Made by a program: the position numbers and the translations under genes. A stretch of DNA of 43,292 nt, taken from positions 1 to 43,292 of the forward strand of contig NZ_VAWG01000025.1 of the NCBI RefSeq assembly GCF_005869875.1. The letters are read 5' to 3'. This document shows, one piece after another, positions 1 through 8,215 of the stretch. The notes under the pieces were generated by a model. It saw only the letters and a program-made list of their open reading frames with translations, made no database searches and was not told the origin of the DNA. The first letter of the stretch is position 1; every line of letters starts with the position of its first letter. This DNA is from Paenibacillus pinistramenti (GTDB taxonomy: Bacteria > Bacillota > Bacilli > Paenibacillales > Paenibacillaceae).

Positions 1-354
<354 letters not shown>

Positions 355-480
355 AGTAAAGTTTGTAGCTCATTTTGAATCTGACGAGTTGTTACTCGTT
401 GTTTATTTCTCACTCGTTGTTCAGTTTTCAAAGATCAAACTTTTCGTTTGTCGCTGTCGTCTTTCTCAGCGGCGACTTTT
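355..480 (-). other. rRNA operon leader upstream of 16S
   Basis: Non-coding leader between the P2 promoter and mature 16S on the minus strand. It contains a TTTGAAAACTGAACAA-type sequence around 420-437, common in Bacilli rRNA leaders and spacers, and a repeated ACGAGT element at 385-420. It probably carries the antitermination and RNase processing signals. No ORF is present. Confidence 0.6.
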
Positions 481-484
481 ATAT

Positions 485-512
485 ATTATCACATCACCCA
501 GTTAGCAGTCAA
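485..512 (-). promoter_or_regulatory. rRNA operon promoter P2 (sigma-A)
   Basis: Minus strand: -35 TTGACT at 507-512, 16-bp spacer, -10 GATAAT at 485-490. It sits about 130 nt before 16S, as expected for the proximal promoter of a tandem rRNA promoter pair. Confidence 0.7.
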
Positions 513-578
513 GCTCTTTTTTAAAAAACTTTTTACCGACTGTTTCGTCGATGGTTACTGCTTCAAGGGACGATGTAT

Positions 579-608
579 AATGTATCACATTTCTTCAGGG
601 CTCGTCAA
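579..608 (-). promoter_or_regulatory. rRNA operon promoter P1 (candidate)
   Basis: Minus strand: -35 TTGACG at 603-608, 18-bp spacer, -10 TACATT at 579-584. It begins 4 bp after the bofA stop codon. Together with P2 it gives the tandem arrangement usual for rRNA operons. The -10 is a weaker match, so the exact register is uncertain. Confidence 0.5.
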
Positions 609-611
609 CTG

Positions 612-875
612 TTAAATCCAAGTTAGTTTTAATCCGATTAGCAGGCCGACACCAGGCAGTCCCAAAACGAGCACCGTTCCTATGGTGGCTGGATTAAGCG
701 GTATATATACATCGGGCAGAACGCCTGCAAAATTAACGGCATATATGCCTACAGCGGCCAGTACAAAATGGAGGGCCAGCCGGGTAAGCCATGCAAAGCC
801 AAGCTTTTTCGAAATCCAAATATAGAGCATCGCTGCTGCAGACAATACCAAGATTCCGGCGGCAATCAGTTTCAT
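612..875 (-). CDS. bofA: Pro-sigma-K processing inhibitor BofA
   Basis: An 87-residue hydrophobic protein matching the BofA family. In sporulating Bacilli, BofA sits in the outer forespore membrane with SpoIVFA and holds the SpoIVFB protease inactive until the forespore signal releases pro-sigma-K cleavage. Three hydrophobic segments are visible, at about residues 3-20, 27-45 and 62-84. The ATG at 875 was chosen over an upstream in-frame start because AAGGAGG lies about 8 nt before it. The start overlaps the yaaL stop as ATGA, so the two are probably translationally coupled. The next transcription unit downstream is an rRNA operon, the same neighbourhood as in B. subtilis. Confidence 0.93.
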   Translation of the reverse strand: MKLIAAGILVLSAAAMLYIWISKKLGFAWLTRLALHFVLAAVGIYAVNFAGVLPDVYIPLNPATIGTVLVLGLPGVGLLIGLKLTWI

Positions 876-1180
876 GATCCCAACCTCCTTACCGGCTGAT
901 TTCCCAAGCATGGGAGTTCAATGTGGTCCCCATAATTAAGCTTTAGTTTTTTTGCTTCTTTTAACTGAATTTGATAACGTCTCTCCGCTGCTTCCAGCGT
1001 GTAGATCGCCACGTCAACTTCATCTTTTCCAAGTGCGGATTGAAAAGCCAACTGAGCTCTTTGCCACTCCTTATGCGCCTTCAACACCTCATGATAAACT
1101 CTTTCTCTCTCCTGCTGCTCTTGCTCCAGCTTCTTCCGCCCAATTGTTCCGGGGAACAAAGAACTCCATCTCTTGCTCAT
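872..1180 (-). CDS. yaaL: YaaL family protein (DUF2508)
   Basis: A 102-residue protein of unknown function, recognised by its position between recR and bofA and by its DUF2508-like composition. The centre (about residues 20-85) is rich in Glu, Lys, Gln and Ala and reads as a long helix or helical hairpin. There is no signal peptide or membrane segment, so it is probably cytoplasmic. The ATG at 1180 follows GGAGG at a good distance; an in-frame start 7 codons earlier would fall inside or before this site. It forms a two-gene unit with bofA through a 4-nt overlap. A recR terminator lies upstream, so yaaL-bofA may have its own promoter in 1181-1350, but none is clear. Confidence 0.85.
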   Translation of the reverse strand: MSKRWSSLFPGTIGRKKLEQEQQERERVYHEVLKAHKEWQRAQLAFQSALGKDEVDVAIYTLEAAERRYQIQLKEAKKLKLNYGDHIELPCLGNQPVRRLGS

Positions 1181-1356
1181 GTTATCCTCCCTTTCCCGCA
1201 TAGGTTTGGCTGAGAAAATTCCTCTGTTGTGTCCAGCCCATAATTCATAGATATCGTTAAAGGGACAAACTTAGAACGGACTTTTTTTCTGGGGGGCGGG
1301 GAATAACCTTTACGTCAGGGGTGTATTTGGGGAGGAGGTTCCAGTATCTTAGAGCA

Positions 1357-1383
1357 TAAAAAAAGAAGCCTCCCGGCCTCTTA
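1357..1383 (-). terminator. Rho-independent terminator of recR
   Basis: On the minus strand AAGAGGCC, loop GGGA and GGCTTCTT form an 8-bp hairpin followed by a T run. It lies 21 nt after the recR stop and separates recR from yaaL-bofA. Confidence 0.8.
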
Positions 1384-1403
1384 TCTGCAAAAAAAGTATT
1401 TAT

Positions 1404-2003
1404 TTAGTTCAGCTCTCTCCGGCCCTCAAGCGCTTTGGAGAGCGTAACCTCATCAGCATACTCCAAATCGCCGCCTACAGGCAGGCCATGGGCGATCCGG
1501 GTCACCTTGATCTCAAAAGGTCTTACTAGGCGGGAAATATACATGGCTGTAGCTTCCCCTTCAATGTTCGGATTCGTAGCCAAAATCAGTTCCTTCACGC
1601 GCTCATCGCTTAGACGGGTTAACAGTTCTTTTAATTTAATATCATCGGGACCTATCCCCTCCATCGGAGAGATAGCCCCCTGCAGGACATGGTAGTAGCC
1701 ATCGAACTCTTTGGTCCGTTCCATTGCGACGAGATCCTTGGTCTCCTGGACCACACAGATCACAGAGGGATCACGGGTTTTGTCCTGGCAAATTTGGCAG
1801 GGATCCGTATCTGTAATATTGCCGCAAACGGAGCAGTAGTGCAGGTTGCGCTTGACACTGACCAAAGCTTTGGCAAAGTCGATGACATCATCCTCTTTCA
1901 TACGCAGCACATGGAAGGCCAGGCGGGCCGCTGTCTTGGGACCAACGCCGGGTAAGCGGGTAAAGGCGTCAATGAGTTTGGCTATCGGTTCGGGATAGTA
2001 CAA
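1404..2003 (-). CDS. recR: Recombination protein RecR
   Basis: RecR acts with RecF and RecO to load RecA on gapped DNA during recombinational repair. The 199-residue product has the family length. It shows an N-terminal helix-hairpin-helix segment ([14 protein letters not shown], about 16-29), a C4 zinc finger (Cys57, Cys60, Cys69, Cys72) and the Toprim domain (about 80-175). The TTG at 2003 was chosen: AAGGAG precedes it by about 9 nt, and the following YYPEPIAKL is the normal RecR N-terminus. A longer reading frame up to 2105 adds 34 non-conserved residues. It follows ebfC and dnaX on the same strand, the usual dnaX-ebfC-recR cluster, and is closed by a terminator. Confidence 0.96.
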   Translation of the reverse strand: MYYPEPIAKLIDAFTRLPGVGPKTAARLAFHVLRMKEDDVIDFAKALVSVKRNLHYCSVCGNITDTDPCQICQDKTRDPSVICVVQETKDLVAMERTKEFDGYYHVLQGAISPMEGIGPDDIKLKELLTRLSDERVKELILATNPNIEGEATAMYISRLVRPFEIKVTRIAHGLPVGGDLEYADEVTLSKALEGRRELN

Positions 2004-2136
2004 AGCGGCGTTCTCCTTCTCTTTATCAAATAGACCGGGCAGCTGCCCGAAAAATTCTGCCATTACGAATAAACTTCGGAAGCAGGGCTGCCTCCGAAGT
2101 TTCATGCTTTCTTTGGTAAGACTTCAGAATCTGAAA

Positions 2137-2448
2137 TTAGAACAATCCAGGGATTTTCATGCCGCCGGTAAATTTGCCCATGTCCTGGTTAGCCAATTCT
2201 TCAGCTTTGACCAATGCATCATTTACAGCAGTCAGGACGAGGTCCTGCAGCATTTCTACATCTTCAGGGTCTACGGCTTCCGGCTTGATCGCGATGGACA
2301 GAATCTTCTTATGGCCGTTGGCTTCTACGGTTACAACACCGCCGCCGGAAGTTCCCTCAACGCGTTTATCAGCAAGCTCCTCCTGAGCTTTGAGCATTTG
2401 CTCCTGCATTTTCTTAACCTGTTTCATCATTTGATTCATATTATTCAT
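2137..2448 (-). CDS. yaaK: Nucleoid-associated protein, YbaB/EbfC family
   Basis: A 103-residue YbaB/EbfC homologue that binds DNA as a dimer and is usually encoded between dnaX and recR, as here. The N-terminal part (residues 1-35) is a charged, Met/Lys/Gln-rich helix. The core contains the [20 protein letters not shown] strand pair and the [21 protein letters not shown] helix region typical of the family. Two close ATG codons are possible: 2448 (MNNMNQMM) has AGGAG 10 nt upstream, while 2454 leaves only 4 nt, so 2448 is preferred. It is co-directional with dnaX and recR. Confidence 0.93.
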   Translation of the reverse strand: MNNMNQMMKQVKKMQEQMLKAQEELADKRVEGTSGGGVVTVEANGHKKILSIAIKPEAVDPEDVEMLQDLVLTAVNDALVKAEELANQDMGKFTGGMKIPGLF

Positions 2449-2508
2449 GATCATTCATCTCCTTAGAAAAGTATATTTAAGTTGACCAGCTGGCTGAGCG
2501 TTCTTCCG

Positions 2509-4293
2509 TCAATCCTTAATGACTACAAGGTCTTCGCCAAACAGCTGAACAGCTTCATCCACCCACGGCTCCTTAGCGGCAGAGCCAGGCTCCTCACCCG
2601 GGTGGGAGAGCTCGAACGGTTCCTTATCCGGCTCTGCGCTACCTTGGGCAGCCGCATCATTCCAATCCTTCAGCATCATAGTTACCAGTCTGAACGGTTT
2701 GCCTAGCTGCTGCTCCAGAACCCGTTCAATCACCTGCTTGTTGGCAGGCTTCTCCGTAGTCTCACGATGGATATCATTCTTAAACGCAACGAGAACAGCA
2801 TCCTCCCAGACGGAAACAGGTTCACCATTCATAAACCAGGCATGAATCGTGACTTTCTCTTCTTTGACACGCTGAAGAATAAGGTTCCATTTCTGCTGAA
2901 CCGTCTTAAACTCCTCGCTCCCGCGGTTCGCAAGATAACGGTCCATATGGGAAGGAATCTTGGCTGCGCTTGAGATGCGCGGTGCTGGAGTCCGCGGACG
3001 GGCATTGTCAGTCTGTCCCCCGCCCCCGCTGACTGCACCGGATTTAAGCGCCTGCTCCAGCTTCTTCTCAAGCTCCTGAAGCTGCCTCCGGAGCAGATCC
3101 ACCTGGCCGGCATCAGCCGCTCCCGAAGCAGAATTGCCAGACACAGGAGCGGCGCCCGCAGAAACAAATAGGGCTTCGCGTGAGACATCGCGCGCAGAGC
3201 TGCCGCCTTCCGCAATGCTGCACAATTTCAGCAGCGCAACCTCAAATATCATTTGAGGCTGGGACGCGTATTTCATTTCATTCTGATAATGATTCAGCGT
3301 GTCGATAAACTGAAACAGCTGGGCTTTAGTAAAAGACTCGGCAATTTCTGAAAATGCCGCTGGTTCCAATACCCGTTCGGTCAGCTTATCGGCCTTAGGC
3401 ACCATTTTTATCATCAACAGATCCCTAAAGTAATACAGCAGGTTCTCCATGCATTTATCAGCGCTCTTGCCTTCCTGCATCATACGCTCGATAATCTGCA
3501 GCACCCCGCCGATATCCCCTTTAAGCAGGGTTCCGGCAAGCTCTGCAAACTGACTGGAGGCAATTCCCCCTGTCATCTCAAGCACCTGCTGGTAGGATAC
3601 TTGTCCCTCTGAGAACGAAGCGATCTGATCGAGTATACTCAGCGCATCCCGCATACCCCCATCGGACAAACGGGCAATATAGTCGATCGCTTCATCCTCG
3701 GCTTCAATTCCCTCTTCACGGCAAATTTGCTGCAGTCTCTCGCTTTGCTCCTCAAGAGAAACACGGCGGAAGTCAAACCGCTGACAGCGTGAGATTACCG
3801 TTGCAGGCAGCCGGTGAGGCTCTGTTGTGGCCAGAATAAACATGACATGCGGAGGAGGTTCCTCCAGCGTCTTAAGCAGGGCATTAAACGCTTCCGTAGT
3901 CAGCATATGAACTTCATCAATTATATAAACCTTCTGCCGGACTTCAGTCGGAGCATATTTGACTTTATCCCTTAAATCCCGAATCTCCTCAACCCCGCGG
4001 TTGGATGCAGCGTCAATCTCCAGGACATCCATCACCGCACCAGCCGTTATACGGCGGCAGGCTTCGCAGTTATTGCAGGGTTCAGCAGCCGGGCCATGCT
4101 CACAGTTAACCGCTTTAGCCAATATTTTGGCCGCACTGGTCTTGCCGGTGCCTCTTGGGCCGCTAAACAGGTAAGCATGGGCTAGGCGGTCTTCGCGGAT
4201 CGCATTTTGCAGCGTGCGAATAATATGCTGTTGTCCCACCATGTCCTGAAACGACTGCGGCCGCCAGGCGCGGTACAAGGCAACGTGCTCCAC
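2509..4293 (-). CDS. dnaX: DNA polymerase III subunit gamma/tau
   Basis: The clamp-loader ATPase subunit of the replicative DNA polymerase. The 594-residue product has the Walker A motif GPRGTGKT (about 45-52, Lys51), a zinc-binding cluster (CEHG...CNNCEAC, about 63-79), the DEVHM Walker B box and an SRC sensor motif (VISRCQRF). A Gly/Ser/Ala-rich linker at about 375-435 leads to the C-terminal tau-like domain. The GTG at 4293 was chosen because the following EHVALYRAWRP is the conserved N-terminus; a GTG 4 codons upstream overlaps the ribosome binding site. Downstream lie ebfC and recR. Upstream lies the SRP RNA gene, as in B. subtilis. No slippery A-run was identified that would force a separate gamma form. 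Confidence 0.96.
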   Translation of the reverse strand: MEHVALYRAWRPQSFQDMVGQQHIIRTLQNAIREDRLAHAYLFSGPRGTGKTSAAKILAKAVNCEHGPAAEPCNNCEACRRITAGAVMDVLEIDAASNRGVEEIRDLRDKVKYAPTEVRQKVYIIDEVHMLTTEAFNALLKTLEEPPPHVMFILATTEPHRLPATVISRCQRFDFRRVSLEEQSERLQQICREEGIEAEDEAIDYIARLSDGGMRDALSILDQIASFSEGQVSYQQVLEMTGGIASSQFAELAGTLLKGDIGGVLQIIERMMQEGKSADKCMENLLYYFRDLLMIKMVPKADKLTERVLEPAAFSEIAESFTKAQLFQFIDTLNHYQNEMKYASQPQMIFEVALLKLCSIAEGGSSARDVSREALFVSAGAAPVSGNSASGAADAGQVDLLRRQLQELEKKLEQALKSGAVSGGGGQTDNARPRTPAPRISSAAKIPSHMDRYLANRGSEEFKTVQQKWNLILQRVKEEKVTIHAWFMNGEPVSVWEDAVLVAFKNDIHRETTEKPANKQVIERVLEQQLGKPFRLVTMMLKDWNDAAAQGSAEPDKEPFELSHPGEEPGSAAKEPWVDEAVQLFGEDLVVIKD

Positions 4294-4423
4294 TTTATGC
4301 GGCACCTTCTTTCAAAACTTGGATAGTTGAGTTGCTGCACTTCGCACAGTACTGGGCACAGCGATTAGCAGCCCGGATCCTTCCACATGTAAATGGTCAA
4401 TCGAAGCCGAGACTGCTTTCTTT

Positions 4424-4458
4424 ATTATACTATACTAGGGACTACCAGAAAAACACAA
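4424..4458 (-). promoter_or_regulatory. Sigma-A promoter of dnaX (candidate)
   Basis: Minus strand: -35 TTGTGT at 4453-4458, 18-bp spacer, -10 TATAGT at 4429-4434. An alternative perfect TATAAT sits at 4424-4429 in an overlapping register. It lies between the SRP RNA terminator and dnaX, giving a leader of about 125-130 nt. Confidence 0.55.
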
Positions 4459-4531
4459 AATGACCCGTATCAGAAAACTCCGCCACCTGATCTTTGGGTC
4501 ATCCTTATCCGTAATGGAATCTTCATGGATA

Positions 4532-4570
4532 TAAAAAATGCACCTCCCCGCTGTCCGCAGGAGATGCATT
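4532..4570 (-). terminator. Rho-independent terminator of the SRP RNA gene
   Basis: On the minus strand ATGCATCTCC pairs with GGAGGTGCAT (one G-U pair) and is followed by a T run. It lies about 40 nt beyond the predicted SRP RNA 3' end. Confidence 0.85.
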
Positions 4571-4610
4571 TACTTTACTTGAGAATTATTAAAAGCTGGT
4601 TGAAAGTTAA

Positions 4611-4880
4611 ACCGTGCACCTGTTATTGATCATTGCGATCCAAGCGGCACCCTGCCGGTACAACTCGGGCTAGGCTGCCCTCCGGCACAGGAGTGGGACT
4701 GCTTATGGCTGCTTCCTTCCGGACCTGACCAGGTTCACAGTTACTCATTGCGGAGGACCCAACCGTCAACATTGACCGACAGGACCAGACCTTACATCGA
4801 CAAGACCTCTAACAGGAATTCAACCTCGCTATAGCGGATTGCGAGTTACAGGGCACCGCTGCCTCCCCATCTAGCACGGT
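4611..4880 (-). ncRNA. scr: Signal recognition particle RNA (large, Bacilli type)
   Basis: About 270 nt, matching the length of B. subtilis small cytoplasmic RNA. The conserved SRP Alu-side sequence GCTAGATGGGGAGGCAGCGG is at the 5' end. The domain IV hairpin with GTCAGGTCCGGAAGGAAGCA, bound by Ffh, is at about 4705-4730. The 5' and 3' ends (ACCGTGC / GCACGGT) are complementary and define the boundaries. It works with Ffh to target nascent membrane and secreted proteins. A well-spaced promoter gives a +1 exactly at 4880, and a terminator follows. The position just upstream of dnaX is conserved in Bacilli. Confidence 0.95.
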
Positions 4881-4887
4881 GAAAATA

Positions 4888-4916
4888 AGTATATCTCATG
4901 CCAGTCCAAATTGCAA
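4888..4916 (-). promoter_or_regulatory. Sigma-A promoter of the SRP RNA gene
   Basis: Minus strand: -35 TTGCAA at 4911-4916, 17-bp spacer, -10 TATACT at 4888-4893. The expected start, 7 nt past the -10, coincides with the predicted 5' end of the RNA. Confidence 0.75.
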
Positions 4917-4967
4917 CCGACCCAGCAGGTCCTTATTCTGCCAGCCCTTCCTCCGGCAGGTAATGCA

Positions 4968-4996
4968 TAAAAAAGCCTGCTCCAAAAGAGCAGGCA
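4968..4996 (-). terminator. Rho-independent terminator of rpmE
   Basis: Minus strand: GCCTGCTC, loop TTTTG, GAGCAGGC, then six T residues. It begins 13 nt after the rpmE stop and insulates rpmE from the SRP RNA promoter. Confidence 0.9.
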
Positions 4997-5008
4997 GATC
5001 TTGATGAC

Positions 5009-5206
5009 TTAAACGCCGTATTTCTTCTTGAATTTCTCCACGCGTCCGCCGGCATCCATAAACTTCTGTCTGCCTGTGTAAAACGGATGGCATGCCGAGC
5101 AGATTTCTACCCGCAGATCCTGTTTTACTGAACCCGTGTCAAATTGGTTCCCGCATGCGCAGGTTACCAGGGTCATGTTGTACTTCGGCTGAATAGCTGA
5201 ATTCAT
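5009..5206 (-). CDS. rpmE: 50S ribosomal protein L31, zinc-binding type
   Basis: A 65-residue L31 of the zinc-containing (C+) class. The four metal ligands are visible: Cys16, Cys18, Cys36 and Cys39. The N-terminal AIQPKY and the C-terminal [12 protein letters not shown] match the family. L31 bridges the central protuberance of the 50S subunit to the 30S head. In Bacilli the C+ form is replaced by a zinc-free paralogue under zinc limitation; no such paralogue is in this window. The ATG at 5206 is used because GAGGTG lies 8 nt upstream; a GTG three codons earlier overlaps that site. B. subtilis also has rpmE downstream of rho, but here a radical SAM gene lies between them. Confidence 0.96.
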   Translation of the reverse strand: MNSAIQPKYNMTLVTCACGNQFDTGSVKQDLRVEICSACHPFYTGRQKFMDAGGRVEKFKKKYGV

Positions 5207-5325
5207 GACTTTCACCTCTTTCCGCCCTGAGCCTCATGCGTGCCCAGAGTTATATTGGACAATCAGCCAGAATTATAGCATACACCGAAGAAAACCGACA
5301 ATCCCCGTGTTTGTCATCGCGCAAA

Positions 5326-6603
5326 TTATAAAAGCGTCGGCTTCCGTTTCGCACGGGTCAGTTCAGCTGGAGGTACATGGGTATAGGAGCCGATTACCAC
5401 ATCCGGGAGCTCTTCCTGGAAGATCTCAATAGCCTGCTTCATTCCCAGAATATCGCCTTTGGCTTTCGGGATAAGCCCCAGATAGCTCTCTGGATCAATA
5501 TTCAGGTTGCGCAGCTGAATCAGCTTCAGCTTCGTCCGGCGTGCAAACTCGATCATGGCTTCTACTTCTTCCTCCCGGTCCGTAACACCAGGGAAAATGA
5601 GGTAGTTAATGGAGGTATACACTCCTTGCGACTCTGCGTATTTGAGCGATTTCTCCACGTTAGCCAGCGTATAACCGCGAGGTTTATAGTAGGCGTTATA
5701 GTGGTCATCAAGCGCACTAATGGTGCTGACACGCATCAAATCAAGACCTGCATCCACAATGCCTCGGATATGGTCGCTTAAGCCTGCATTGGTGTTGATG
5801 TTGATGTAACCCATATCCGTGCGCTCCCGAACCTGGCGGATCGCATCAATAATCAGCTTAGCCTGGGTAGAGGGCTCGCCTTCACAGCCTTGTCCGAAGC
5901 TGATAATGGATTCCGGTGTCTTCAGATGCTCCAGCATCACTTCCACTATTTCCTCCGTCCGCGGGCGGAAATTCATCCGCGTCTGCGGGGAAACAAAGCC
6001 GCTGTCGTCCGGCTGCTCAGAAATACAGCCGAAACAGCCCGCATTACACGAATAGGATACCGGCACTGCGCCTTCCCAGCGGTTAAGGAAGGTGTTGGAC
6101 GCCGTCAAACATTCATAGCCCAAAGCACAGTTGGATAAATGCTCATAAAGACGGTTCTCCGGATATTCGGCTCTCAGGCGCTTGACGCTGCCCTTGAGCT
6201 CAAGAGGATCGCAGTTAAGCGGATTCCATTTCTCCGGATCATCGCTGAGTCTTGCGGTTACGTAGAATTGGCCGTCCTTCCAGACGACAGCCGAGTAACC
6301 GAACAGCGGCAGTTTATACTCCTTGTCCGTTTTGACGTAACCCGGCAGGCAAAGACGGGTGAAGCCCTGCGGCAGCAAAGCGCCGACAGCCTGGAGATTG
6401 CCAGGCAGCGGCTTCATTTCGCCCGTATCCGGATCCATGCCGACCGGGCGGGTGCTTGGCAGCCCGACGAGCGTAGCCCCATCCGGAAGAGGAATGAGCT
6501 CATCCTCCATAATTTCAACGATCATATCCCCGCTTCTGGCCAAGCCGTAAAGCGTATCGTGATCAAAGACGTTCCCTTGTTCATCTGCATATACTAAATA
6601 CAT
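5326..6603 (-). CDS. Radical SAM protein of unknown specificity
   Basis: A 425-residue protein in two parts. Residues 1-175 form an N-terminal region with no recognised family, containing several short LP/GLP strands. Residues 180-400 carry a radical SAM core with the cluster motif Cys186-x3-Cys190-x2-Cys193 (CNAGCFGC). A SFGQGCEGEPS segment resembles the SAM-binding GGE region, and a later ININTNAG strand is present. The core resembles the broad SPASM/MoaA-like radical SAM group, but no second C-terminal Cys cluster is visible. It is probably cytoplasmic and oxygen-sensitive. The ATG at 6603 follows AAGGAG by 11 nt, and that site touches the T-run of the rho terminator. Expression may depend on rho read-through. 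The substrate is not known. Confidence 0.85.
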   Translation of the reverse strand: MYLVYADEQGNVFDHDTLYGLARSGDMIVEIMEDELIPLPDGATLVGLPSTRPVGMDPDTGEMKPLPGNLQAVGALLPQGFTRLCLPGYVKTDKEYKLPLFGYSAVVWKDGQFYVTARLSDDPEKWNPLNCDPLELKGSVKRLRAEYPENRLYEHLSNCALGYECLTASNTFLNRWEGAVPVSYSCNAGCFGCISEQPDDSGFVSPQTRMNFRPRTEEIVEVMLEHLKTPESIISFGQGCEGEPSTQAKLIIDAIRQVRERTDMGYININTNAGLSDHIRGIVDAGLDLMRVSTISALDDHYNAYYKPRGYTLANVEKSLKYAESQGVYTSINYLIFPGVTDREEEVEAMIEFARRTKLKLIQLRNLNIDPESYLGLIPKAKGDILGMKQAIEIFQEELPDVVIGSYTHVPPAELTRAKRKPTLL

Positions 6604-6620
6604 ATTGTATTGTTCTCCTT

Positions 6621-6659
6621 ATAAAAGGGCGGCCCGGCGGGTATTCAGCCGGGCCGTCC
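6621..6659 (-). terminator. Rho-independent terminator of rho
   Basis: A 12-bp GC-rich stem (6627-6638 with 6648-6659, one G-U pair) followed on the minus strand by TTTTAT. The AAGGAG ribosome binding site of the downstream radical SAM gene begins at the end of the T tract, so termination or read-through directly sets how much of that gene is transcribed. Confidence 0.8.
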
Positions 6660-6664
6660 ATGGT

Positions 6665-8023
6665 TTATACGCCCGACGGCGCGGATGAGCCTGAAGACGT
6701 CGAAGAGGCAGCCGTGCGAGTCCGGCGCGGTGTTTGAGCCGGCGAGCCGGATGGCTTGGCCGCACCGCCGCTTTCGGCCGGCGGTGCATCAAACGACGCA
6801 ATGAATTCGGCGTTTGTCTTGGAATTGCGCAGCTTTCTCAAGAATCCTTCGACGAAGTCGTAGGATTCGTTCATATTTTTACGGACATTCCACAGCGTGT
6901 CGAGTTCTTCCTTGGTAAGAAGAGCCTCCTCGCGGCGAGTGCCGGAGCGGCGGATATCGATCGCAGGGAAGATGCGGCGTTCAGCCAGCTTGCGGTCTAA
7001 ATGCAGCTCCATGTTGCCTGTACCTTTAAATTCTTCATAAATAATATCATCCATACGCGAACCTGTATCCACGAGCGCAGTTGCTAAAATGGTCAAGCTG
7101 CCGCCTTCCTCCACATTCCGGGCAGAGCCGAAGAAGCGCTTGGGACGGTGGAAGGAGGCCGGATCAATACCGCCGCTCAGCGTTCTGCCGGACGGAGGCA
7201 CAACGAGGTTGTAAGCCCGTGCAAGACGCGTGATGCTGTCCATCAGAATAACAACGTCTTTCTTATGCTCCACCAGACGCAGCGCGCGCTGCAGAACCAA
7301 TTCAGCAACCTTGATATGATTCTCCGGGAGCTCATCAAACGTAGAGGCCACCACTTCGCCCTGCACCGATCTCTGCATATCCGTTACTTCCTCCGGACGT
7401 TCATCAATAAGCAGGACAAAGAGGGAGATATCCGGGCGGTTCGCAGAGATGCTATTGGCGATTTCCTTCAGCAGCATTGTCTTACCGGCTTTAGGCGGAG
7501 CCACAATCAGCCCCCGCTGCCCGAGTCCAACCGGAGCCAGCACGTCCATAATCCGCGTGGAAAGGTGATTAGGCGCATTCTCCAGCACCAGCTTCTCTTG
7601 AGGATATAACGGGGTTAATGCCGGAAAATGAAGGCGTTCGGAGGCCATCTCCGGATTCTCTCCATTTACGGCGTTTACCTGCAGCAGACCAAAATACCGT
7701 TCATTCTCTTTCGGAGCCCGGCACTTACCGGAAACGAGATCACCTGTGCGAAGATCAAATCTGCGGATTTGGGATGCGGAAATATAGATATCCTCGGGGC
7801 TCGGCAAATAGTTGATGGGTCTTAGAAAGCCATAACCCTCGGGCAAAATTTCAAGCACGCCTTCCATAAACATAAGGCCGCTTTGTTCGGCTTGAGCGCG
7901 CAAAATGGCAAAGATCAGTTCTTTCTTCTTAAGCTGCCCATAGTAAGGAATCTGGTACTGTTTAGCCAGCTTGTAGAGATCTGTAAGCTTCTTCTCTTCC
8001 AGATCGGCAATTTGAAGATCCAT
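6665..8023 (-). CDS. rho: Transcription termination factor Rho
   Basis: Hexameric RNA helicase that ends transcription at Rho-dependent sites. The 452-residue protein has the N-terminal RNA-binding helix bundle (1-45), the cold-shock-like primary RNA-binding domain (EGVLEILPEGYGFLR, 54-68) and the ATPase core with Walker A APPKAGKT (Lys181) and LLIDERPEEVTDM. The Q-loop/R-loop segments follow. A Ser/Ala/Pro/Thr-rich, probably disordered tail of about 35 residues extends the C-terminus beyond the usual end. The ATG at 8023 is supported by AGGTGG 9 nt upstream. Order murA2-rho-rpmE is as in Bacillus, without glpX. Confidence 0.97.
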   Translation of the reverse strand: MDLQIADLEEKKLTDLYKLAKQYQIPYYGQLKKKELIFAILRAQAEQSGLMFMEGVLEILPEGYGFLRPINYLPSPEDIYISASQIRRFDLRTGDLVSGKCRAPKENERYFGLLQVNAVNGENPEMASERLHFPALTPLYPQEKLVLENAPNHLSTRIMDVLAPVGLGQRGLIVAPPKAGKTMLLKEIANSISANRPDISLFVLLIDERPEEVTDMQRSVQGEVVASTFDELPENHIKVAELVLQRALRLVEHKKDVVILMDSITRLARAYNLVVPPSGRTLSGGIDPASFHRPKRFFGSARNVEEGGSLTILATALVDTGSRMDDIIYEEFKGTGNMELHLDRKLAERRIFPAIDIRRSGTRREEALLTKEELDTLWNVRKNMNESYDFVEGFLRKLRNSKTNAEFIASFDAPPAESGGAAKPSGSPAQTPRRTRTAASSTSSGSSAPSGV

Positions 8024-8163
8024 TGTGTAAAACCACCTATTCAATTATAAGTATCTATCGATTTTGAGGTTATAAGATTGGGAGACTAGCAGAGGATACT
8101 ATAGTTATACCCGCTGCAGAGAGGAGTTATGCCGCTTTTGTAAAAATAACGGGGAAAAGCGTG

Positions 8164-8202
8164 AGGCGCATGGAAATGGGGCTCCTCCTGCTCCACGCGC
8201 CC
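8164..8202 (-). terminator. Possible murA2 terminator hairpin
   Basis: On the minus strand GCGCGTGGA (8192-8200) pairs with TCCATGCGC (8166-8174) with one G-U pair. A modest CTTTTCC follows after a few bases. It is near the murA2 stop but the T-run is weak, so it may be only a partial terminator. Confidence 0.4.
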
Positions 8203-8215
8203 TGTATCTGCTTCG

